NCBI GenBank assembly: GCA_041654915.1 | Contig: JBAZCO010000098.1 | Span: 1-6,091 of the forward strand | DNA from: JBAZCO01 sp041654915 | GTDB lineage: Bacteria > Bacillota > Clostridia > Christensenellales > DTU072 | Length of the DNA stretch: 6,091 bases | Direction of reading: 5' to 3' | Part shown: positions 1 to 4,946 of the stretch, piece by piece | How the letters are laid out: each line of letters starts with the position of its first letter | Numbering within the stretch: the stretch's first letter is position 1 | Position numbers and translations under genes: made by a program | Notes under the pieces: generated by a model | What the model was told of the DNA's origin: nothing | Database searches by the model: none | The model's input: the letters and a program-made list of their open reading frames with translations, nothing else

Positions 1-460
1 GTTCCCGCAATTTTTCTATGCCGGCTACGGCATTATCCATTCTCTTTTTCCCCTCAAAGCGGTCAAAAGGCTTGGTGACTACCGCTATGGTGAGAATGTC
101 AAGCTCCTTTGCCATTTTAGCAATGACGGGAGCTGCCCCCGTACCTGTGCCGCCGCCCATACCAGCAGTAATGAACAAAAGGTCGGTGTCCTCTAGTAGT
201 TCACGGATTTCCTCTTTGGATTCCTCTGCCGCTCGCTCGCCTATTTCGGGGTCTGAACCTGCGCCCAAACCTTTGGTGAGCGCCGCTCCAAGTTGAATTT
301 TTATTGGCGCTGCCGACATATTAAGAGCTTGCATATCGGTATTTGCCGCAATAAAAGAGGCAGACTTAACACCCGCAAATATCATACGGTTTACGGCATT
401 ATTGCCGCCACCGCCCACGCCTATAACCTTTATTTTGGCTACTCCCGTACCGTTTGCCAT
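1..460 (-). CDS. ftsZ: Cell division GTPase FtsZ (3' end beyond the window)
   Basis: FtsZ is the tubulin-like GTPase that polymerises into the cytoplasmic Z ring and recruits the divisome. The visible 153 residues cover most of the N-terminal GTP-binding domain; the frame is still open at base 1, so the rest lies outside the window. The glycine-rich loop GVGGGGNNAVNRM is at residues 14-26, followed by AANTDMQAL at 38-46 and the tubulin signature GGGTGTG at 102-108, inside AGMGGGTGTGAAPVIA. The N-terminal tail before the first strand is very short, about eight residues. The start is secure: an AGGAGG ribosome binding site sits 8 bases upstream and the ATG overlaps the ftsA stop as TAATG. One oddity: the usual P-F-x-F-E-G motif reads PFDRFEG at 131-137, one residue longer than normal. 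Co-transcription with ftsA is very likely. Confidence 0.98.
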   Translation of the reverse strand, partial: MANGTGVAKIKVIGVGGGGNNAVNRMIFAGVKSASFIAANTDMQALNMSAAPIKIQLGAALTKGLGAGSDPEIGERAAEESKEEIRELLEDTDLLFITAGMGGGTGTGAAPVIAKMAKELDILTIAVVTKPFDRFEGKKRMDNAVAGIEKLRE

Positions 461-1629
461 TATTTATTCCTCCTGAAAAGTGAAAAGAGCGTTTGTAAAA
501 AGCTACCCTGCCGCCTTTTTCCATATTTTTGTTGCTGTAAAAGTATTAGCCCTGCAAGAGAGCTTTGTGCGGGCTTGTTAAATTGCAGTAAATCTGCGCT
601 GATTAACTTGACTGTTCTGCCCGTTGCCTCGGAGATAATCTCTTTTGCGCCTACAATGGTAGATATTCCGCCGCCCGTAAGTAGAATGCCTGTTTGGGGG
701 GGGACTTCGATTGCGCCGGACTTTAGCGCACGGTCGATTATTTCGGCAATATCTTTTACTCGGTAGTAGGCAACCTCGTTTACTTCCTTGATATTGTAGC
801 TAAATGCCTCGCCTTTTACCGACACCATATAGAGGTCGGATTCGCCCGGCTGAAGATTGAGGTTGATTTTTGGGGTTAACTCCATAGCGTGGTCGAAAGG
901 TATGGACAAGCAAGTGGTAAGGTCGCCCGCAATATGCCCGCCCCCTGCCGAAAATGCCGCCGACAATAATAATCCGTCACCCTTGCCGTATGCAACGGTG
1001 CTGGATATATAGCCGATATCTGCAAGCACAACCCCTTTATCCCTAACCTCTGGGGGAACAACAAACATAAACTCGGCAAGCATAGAGGATGTGTAGTCAA
1101 ACTTTAGGTTTAGGCTGTCTGCAATTCTATCAAACAGTGAGATAAAAGAGCGCTCACACAGTATGTACGACATATAGGCGGTAAAAGTCTTTGCCTGCAT
1201 TGAGGTTGGATTTATTGACTTCTCGCCCTTCTCGTTTAAAAAATAAATGGGGGATGCGTTTATCGTCTTAAAATTGGGGTGGTCGTCATAAGTATTGCCT
1301 TCCTCAAAAAGTAGTTCTACATCTTTGGTGACTACTTTCCGTCTTGCAGGAAATGAGGACACTACATTTTTGCATACCACTGCGGTAAATTCACCCGGTA
1401 CGCCCACCAAAATATGAGTGGGTTTGAAAAAAGCCGCCTCGGCGCACTCCTTTACCAACCCGTCTATGGCGGAGAACAAACCCTCTATTTCCAAAAATTC
1501 GCCGTCTTGAAAGCCGGCGTAAGCCGCCGTTGACATAAAAAGTAAGCTCCCCGTATACTTACCGTCTTGTAGGACTAAGGTAATTTCGTCAGAGCCTATA
1601 TTTAAAATCGCTAATTTTTTAGCACTCAT
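460..1629 (-). CDS. ftsA: Cell division protein FtsA, membrane tether of FtsZ (divergent)
   Basis: FtsA is an actin-like cytoplasmic protein that anchors FtsZ filaments to the membrane and recruits later division proteins. I chose the ATG at 1629 (389 residues) because AGGAG lies 5 bases upstream. The longer frame starting with TTG at 1665 has no ribosome binding site and would begin only about 5 bases after the predicted transcription start. The fold can be followed: first phosphate motif ILNIGSDEITLVL (about 8-20), the FtsA-specific 1C/SHS2 region (about 70-160), second phosphate motif VVLADIGYISSTVAYG (200-215), SAGGGHIAGDL (227-237) and the adenosine motif TGILLTGGGISTIVGA (313-328). A C-terminal amphipathic helix, GSFLQTLFSLFRRNK (375-389), is the membrane-targeting sequence, reached by only a short linker. 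The two phosphate motifs are weak compared with typical FtsA, but position next to ftsZ and the C-terminal helix make the assignment firm. The gene probably has its own promoter. Confidence 0.93.
   Translation of the reverse strand: MSAKKLAILNIGSDEITLVLQDGKYTGSLLFMSTAAYAGFQDGEFLEIEGLFSAIDGLVKECAEAAFFKPTHILVGVPGEFTAVVCKNVVSSFPARRKVVTKDVELLFEEGNTYDDHPNFKTINASPIYFLNEKGEKSINPTSMQAKTFTAYMSYILCERSFISLFDRIADSLNLKFDYTSSMLAEFMFVVPPEVRDKGVVLADIGYISSTVAYGKGDGLLLSAAFSAGGGHIAGDLTTCLSIPFDHAMELTPKINLNLQPGESDLYMVSVKGEAFSYNIKEVNEVAYYRVKDIAEIIDRALKSGAIEVPPQTGILLTGGGISTIVGAKEIISEATGRTVKLISADLLQFNKPAQSSLAGLILLQQQKYGKRRQGSFLQTLFSLFRRNK
469..474 (-). promoter_or_regulatory. ftsZ ribosome binding site inside the ftsA 3' end
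   Basis: A perfect AGGAGG lies 8 bases upstream of the ftsZ ATG. The same six bases are the codons for Arg386 and Arg387 in the C-terminal membrane-binding helix of FtsA. With the TAATG stop/start overlap this suggests strong, coupled translation of ftsZ; the coupling is inferred. Confidence 0.9.
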
Positions 1630-1634
1630 CTCCG

Positions 1635-1639
1635 CTCCT
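1635..1639 (-). promoter_or_regulatory. ftsA ribosome binding site (decides the start)
   Basis: AGGAG with a 5-base spacer to the ATG at 1629. It fixes the ftsA start, because the in-frame TTG 36 bases further upstream has no comparable signal. Confidence 0.85.
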
Positions 1640-1665
1640 AACAAGATGCACCTATAAAGGCACAA

Positions 1666-1675
1666 TCTATATAGA
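1666..1675. repeat. 10-base palindrome at the predicted ftsA transcription start
   Basis: TCTATATAGA is a perfect palindrome overlapping the expected +1 position. A second partial copy, TCTATATA, starts at 1691, 25 bases away in the promoter spacer. It may be an operator site, but in such an AT-rich region chance is a real alternative. Confidence 0.35.
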
Positions 1676-1676
1676 A

Positions 1677-1705
1677 ATTATATTATATGCTCTATATAAT
1701 GTCAA
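1677..1705 (-). promoter_or_regulatory. Consensus sigma-A type promoter for ftsA-ftsZ
   Basis: On the minus strand a perfect -35 hexamer TTGACA (1705-1700) is followed after exactly 17 bases by a perfect -10 hexamer TATAAT (1682-1677). An A-rich stretch, CCCAAAAAATACC, lies just upstream of the -35 and could help RNA polymerase bind. Transcription would start near 1670, giving a leader of about 41 bases before the ftsA ATG. The promoter lies wholly in the ftsQ-ftsA gap. A second TATAAT at 1687-1682 has only a 12-base spacer and is less likely to be used. The sequence match is exact; activity is inferred. Confidence 0.87.
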
Positions 1706-1726
1706 GGTATTTTTTGGGTAAAGGGA

Positions 1727-2377
1727 TTATATTAAAAGATATATAGCAGTAATTTCTGCTATAATGTCGTTAACATTCTTATCTATTGAAAGGGTTGCGC
1801 CGCTCCTTAAAATCACCGTGTAGCTTTCCTTATAACAAGCGACCTCTGAAATTAAGGCGGGAAGTGCATAGTCGGGTGTGCCTAGCTGGATAAATGCTTG
1901 AAAAATTTGCCTGACCGCTGCAAAAATTGCGGTGTTGAATGTGGCATCCACTTCCACTCCGCTTATATAAATATAGCCCTCTATCTCGCTATCCGATACT
2001 ATTTTATTATATTGAAAGTCCATATCGGCAAGCGCATAGCGCACGGGATTGCCCTTGGTAACAATGGCGGCAATGGGAACTCTCTCCTTAATATGAATGA
2101 TGACTTTATTGGGAAATACCCTTTCAACCCCCGTTACAACTACGGAATTATCGGGGTAAGCTGCCGCTACCTTGCGTATGACACGCTCCTCGTTTATACC
2201 CAAAATGCTCTTGCCCTGCTCTATGCCCGAAAGTGACAAAACTTCGCCCGCAACAACATTTATTGGCTTTGCCGCATAGCTTTCCTCTATGGTGCGCACC
2301 AAAAACAGCCGCCCAAATACAACTGCGGTGACAACCAAGATTAGCCCTATTGCAATTACAGCAAGCCTTTTTTTCAT
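1727..2377 (-). CDS. ftsQ: Cell division protein FtsQ/DivIB
   Basis: FtsQ (DivIB in Gram-positive bacteria) is a single-pass membrane protein that binds FtsB/DivIC and FtsL outside the membrane and helps control septal wall synthesis. The 216 residues show a short cytoplasmic MKKR, one membrane segment at about 5-27, and a POTRA domain at about 37-102 with the characteristic ending RVFPNKVIIHIKERVPIA. A beta domain follows, with YALADMDFQYNKIV (114-127) in the place of the family's Y-x-x-D-x-x-G motif, and a helix at the very end. It is shorter than most homologues: it stops at AEITAIYLLI without the final Y-[IV]-D type strand. The ATG at 2377 has a modest AAGGA close upstream (4 bases), so initiation may be weak. 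It lies 131 bases after murA and 97 before ftsA, as in many Bacillota dcw clusters. Confidence 0.9.
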   Translation of the reverse strand: MKKRLAVIAIGLILVVTAVVFGRLFLVRTIEESYAAKPINVVAGEVLSLSGIEQGKSILGINEERVIRKVAAAYPDNSVVVTGVERVFPNKVIIHIKERVPIAAIVTKGNPVRYALADMDFQYNKIVSDSEIEGYIYISGVEVDATFNTAIFAAVRQIFQAFIQLGTPDYALPALISEVACYKESYTVILRSGATLSIDKNVNDIIAEITAIYLLI

Positions 2378-2508
2378 AAGTTCCTTGTATTAACCTACTA
2401 TTTTTATAGTCTTTGTATTTTGAGATTATTTTGTGTTTTGCGATTACTTTTCGTTTGATTGGGAGCTTTTTGCCTTATTGCGGTGCTAGCTAAAATACTG
2501 CCGTTCCG
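2378..2508 (-). other. murA-ftsQ intergenic spacer, no clear signal
   Basis: This 131-base AT-rich spacer holds no credible open frame, no Rho-independent terminator and no promoter with a recognisable -35. A small inverted repeat (ACTAT, four-base loop, ATAGT) at 2397-2410 is too weak to call a terminator. A TATAAA at its centre has no partner -35. ftsQ is probably read through from murA; this is inferred. Confidence 0.5.
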
Positions 2509-3759
2509 CTACACTTTTAGTATGTCCGCCCCCAAAGCGGTTAGGTTAATCTCAAAGTTTTCGTACCCTCTTTCTATATGCTGCACATCGTTTATTATTG
2601 TGGTCTCCCGTGCGTTTAGTCCTGCCAATACAAGCGACGCTCCTCCCCTCAAATCCATTGCCGCAAGCTCTGCGCCCTTTAAGCGGGGGATACCCTCCAC
2701 AACTGCGTGCTTGTCTTTAACTTTTATCTTTGCGCCCATTTTGATTAGCTCGGGTATGTACTTGAAACGGGTTTCAAAAATATTTTCGGTGATAATTGTT
2801 GTTCCCTCCGCAATAGCCGACAGCGCTGTCATCTGCGCTTGAAGGTCGGTGGGAAAGCCAGGGTACGGCTGTGTTTCGATATTATCGAATGCCTTGGGAC
2901 GCCCTTCAGATATTATTGTTATATTATCATCATTTGAGGTGATTTTGCAACCGCTTTTGATAAGTTTGGATATGAGAGAGCGTAAATGCTCGGCATTTGC
3001 GCCCGTCAAGGTTAGCTCTCCGCCGCAAATTGCGCCCGCAATAAGGTATGTTCCCGCCACAATTCTATCGGGCATAGTCGTGTACTCCACACCGCTAAGC
3101 TTGGGTACTCCCTCAATTTTGATAAACGGCGTGCCTGCGCCATCAATCTTTGCCCCCATTTTGTTCAAAAAGTTTTGTAAATCAACTATTTCCGGCTCAC
3201 GGGCGGCATTGCTTAAAGTTGTCACCCCCTCCGACAACGCCGCAAGCAGCATCACATTTTCTGTCGCTCCCACGCTTGGATAGTCAAGTGTGAGGTTTGC
3301 CCCCCTCATTTGGGTCGCATCGCAATATATGTATCCGTACTTTTCCACTATCCTCACATTGAGTTCGGACAGCGCTTTAAGATGCAAGTTTATTGGGCGC
3401 AAGCCAATGTCACACCCCCCGGGGTAAGCTACTTTTGCACGCTTCATTCGCCCTAGCACAGAGCCAAGCAAGAAAATAGAACTTCTCAACTCCCGTGCAA
3501 GGCGGCAGGGAATTTCATAAGATATTAGTGTTTCGCCCGATATTTCTATCGTGTTGCCGTGCCGCTCCACCTCCGCACCTAATGAGCGCAATATCTTGCC
3601 CATATTGGTAACATCAGCAAGGTCGGGGCAGTTGTGGATGCGCACTTTTTCATCGGTGAGAAGTGCGGCGGCAAACAATGGTAACACCGAGTTTTTTGCA
3701 CCTTGAACGGCAAGACTGCCTTGGAGCGGCTTCCCTCCATTAATTATGTATTTCGCCAT
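2509..3759 (-). CDS. murA: UDP-N-acetylglucosamine 1-carboxyvinyltransferase MurA
   Basis: MurA transfers enolpyruvate from phosphoenolpyruvate to UDP-GlcNAc in the cytoplasm, the first committed step of peptidoglycan synthesis. The protein has 416 residues, the usual family length, and begins with the typical MAKYIINGG. Catalytic and binding residues are present: Lys22-Asn23 in QGAKNS, Arg92 in ELRSS, the mobile loop YPGGCDIGLRP with Cys116 and Arg121, the FPTDLQAQ motif carrying the catalytic Asp, and the Arg in DLRGGASLVLAG near the C-terminus. Cys116 is the residue that fosfomycin alkylates, so the enzyme is not of the Cys-to-Asp resistant type. GAGGAG lies 6 bases upstream of the ATG and confirms the start. 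The gene occupies the place after ftsW where murG is often found. Whether the genome has a second murA copy (murZ) cannot be seen here. Confidence 0.99.
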   Translation of the reverse strand: MAKYIINGGKPLQGSLAVQGAKNSVLPLFAAALLTDEKVRIHNCPDLADVTNMGKILRSLGAEVERHGNTIEISGETLISYEIPCRLARELRSSIFLLGSVLGRMKRAKVAYPGGCDIGLRPINLHLKALSELNVRIVEKYGYIYCDATQMRGANLTLDYPSVGATENVMLLAALSEGVTTLSNAAREPEIVDLQNFLNKMGAKIDGAGTPFIKIEGVPKLSGVEYTTMPDRIVAGTYLIAGAICGGELTLTGANAEHLRSLISKLIKSGCKITSNDDNITIISEGRPKAFDNIETQPYPGFPTDLQAQMTALSAIAEGTTIITENIFETRFKYIPELIKMGAKIKVKDKHAVVEGIPRLKGAELAAMDLRGGASLVLAGLNARETTIINDVQHIERGYENFEINLTALGADILKV

Positions 3760-3775
3760 TAAAAGCTCCTCTTGG

Positions 3776-3837
3776 GCAGACCTTTATGTCTGCATATAAT
3801 ATTCCCTCGTTTATAAGCGGGGCAATACATAATATGC
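3776..3837 (-). promoter_or_regulatory. Two adjacent hairpins in the murA upstream region
   Basis: The 100-base ftsW-murA gap contains two inverted repeats. The one nearer murA is perfect: GCAGAC at 3793-3788, a six-base loop, GTCTGC at 3781-3776, ending 4 bases before the murA ribosome binding site at 3771-3766. The longer, imperfect one spans 3837-3792: outer arms 3837-3829 and 3800-3792 pair at eight of nine positions, and inner blocks 3826-3824/3803-3801, 3822-3820/3806-3804 and 3819-3818/3809-3808 continue the stem to an eight-base loop. The two share bases 3792-3793. No U-run follows either, so they do not look like terminators. A weak promoter, TTGCCC (3825-3820), 18 bases, TATTAT (3801-3796), overlaps the same DNA. 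Structured leader, processing site or promoter are all possible. Confidence 0.45.
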
Positions 3838-3859
3838 GGTTATATAATTTTTTGTTTAC

Positions 3860-4939
3860 TTAATGAGTTTCTTGTCGTTTAGCTATATTCATCAATAGCC
3901 CCGACACGCACATAAAAACCATAAGAGAGCTGCCGCCAGCGCTTATGTATGGCAATGGCAATCCCGTTGGCGGGATAGAGCCGCTTACCACGGCAATGTT
4001 TAATAATGTTTGTACGGCTATTACGATAGTTATGCCTGCGGCAAGCAGACGCTCAAACCTATCCTTTGCCCTTAATGCAATGAGAATACCCGATATTATC
4101 AATACAAAAAATAATCCCATTACCGCTATTGAACCCAATAATCCCGTCTCCTCGGCAATCACCGAAAAAATGAAGTCGGATTCGGCAAAGGGAAGGTATA
4201 AATATTTTTGGCGGCTGGCAAACAGCCCCACCCCAAACAAGCCCCCCGCCCCCAAAGCATAATACGATTGTATAAGTTGATACCCTTCGCCTTGCGGTGA
4301 CGCCCACGGGTCTAAAAATGCCATAAGGCGTTTTATGCGGTAGGGTTCGATAAAAATTAGCGCAGGAACAGCGGCGGCGGCAGCTCCCCCAAACACTGCC
4401 ATATACCGCCACTTTATCCCGCCCGCAAAGAGCATTATTAGGAGAGTTAGCCCTATGCACATTGTGATTGACATATTTGGCTCAAACATCACCGCTGCAC
4501 ACATCGCAAGACCTGCAAGAATAGGTATAATCAAGTTTTTAAAGCAATCGGGCGGATGTTTTGTCATATAAGCGGCAAGAAAAATCACTAGCGCAAACTT
4601 GCCTATTTCTGACGGCTGAAAGGTGATAAACCCAAGATTTATCCATCGTGTTGCGCCGTATACCTCCTGCCCCACTTTGGGAATAAATAAAATTAGGAGC
4701 AGGACCATAGACACAATATATATAGGAACACTAAACTTTTTAAGCCACTCAATTTTTATTTTTGATGCGCCAAACATTAGCACCAGCCCGCCAACAAAAT
4801 AAATTGCTTGCTTTTTAACATAAAAAAATGCGTCACCAAAGTTTATCTCTGCCGAATAGGAGCTTGCCGAATATATCATCACTATCCCGAACAAGGACAG
4901 CGTAAGCGTGATTGCCAGAATGTTGATTTTTAACCGCAT
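3860..4939 (-). CDS. ftsW: SEDS peptidoglycan polymerase FtsW (SpoVE-type)
   Basis: FtsW is the multi-pass membrane glycosyltransferase that polymerises lipid II into glycan strands at the septum, working with a class B penicillin-binding protein. The 359 residues contain about ten hydrophobic segments. Family motifs are clear: GATRWINLGFITFQPSEIGK (95-114), DPWASPQGEGYQLIQS (210-225), ALGAGGLFGVGL (228-239), LPFAESDFIFSVIAEETG (249-266) with the putative catalytic Asp255, and PTGLPLPYISAGGSS (324-338). The last motif has Ala334 where many homologues have Tyr. The ATG at 4939 follows the murD stop by 7 bases and has no good Shine-Dalgarno sequence, so translation probably depends on ribosomes finishing murD; an in-frame TAG lies just upstream, so no longer start exists. 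FtsW, SpoVE and RodA are hard to separate by sequence alone; the dcw position favours FtsW/SpoVE. Confidence 0.95.
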   Translation of the reverse strand: MRLKINILAITLTLSLFGIVMIYSASSYSAEINFGDAFFYVKKQAIYFVGGLVLMFGASKIKIEWLKKFSVPIYIVSMVLLLILFIPKVGQEVYGATRWINLGFITFQPSEIGKFALVIFLAAYMTKHPPDCFKNLIIPILAGLAMCAAVMFEPNMSITMCIGLTLLIMLFAGGIKWRYMAVFGGAAAAAVPALIFIEPYRIKRLMAFLDPWASPQGEGYQLIQSYYALGAGGLFGVGLFASRQKYLYLPFAESDFIFSVIAEETGLLGSIAVMGLFFVLIISGILIALRAKDRFERLLAAGITIVIAVQTLLNIAVVSGSIPPTGLPLPYISAGGSSLMVFMCVSGLLMNIAKRQETH

Positions 4940-4946
4940 AATATTT

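Noticed and set aside
18..766. Two plus-strand open frames (18-296 and 293-766) joined end to end
   Set aside because: They lie wholly antisense to ftsZ and ftsA, lack ribosome binding sites and have low-complexity, antisense-type compositions. Both minus-strand genes are certain.
1630..1665. Longer ftsA form starting with TTG at 1665 (401 residues)
   Set aside because: There is no ribosome binding site before it, the extra 12 residues (LCLYRCILLGAE if read literally) resemble no FtsA N-terminus, and it would start about 5 bases from the predicted transcription start. The ATG at 1629 has AGGAG at the right distance.
2397..2410. Small inverted repeat before ftsQ as a terminator after murA
   Set aside because: The five-pair stem is all A/T except one G-C pair per arm, has a four-base loop and no U-run, so it would not terminate transcription.
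4365..4390. GCC repeat run in ftsW
   Set aside because: It encodes an alanine-rich stretch of a membrane segment (residues 186-190), ordinary for a hydrophobic helix.
4059..4460. Minus-strand frame of 133 codons inside ftsW
   Set aside because: It is an out-of-frame shadow of ftsW; the FtsW frame carries all SEDS motifs over this stretch.
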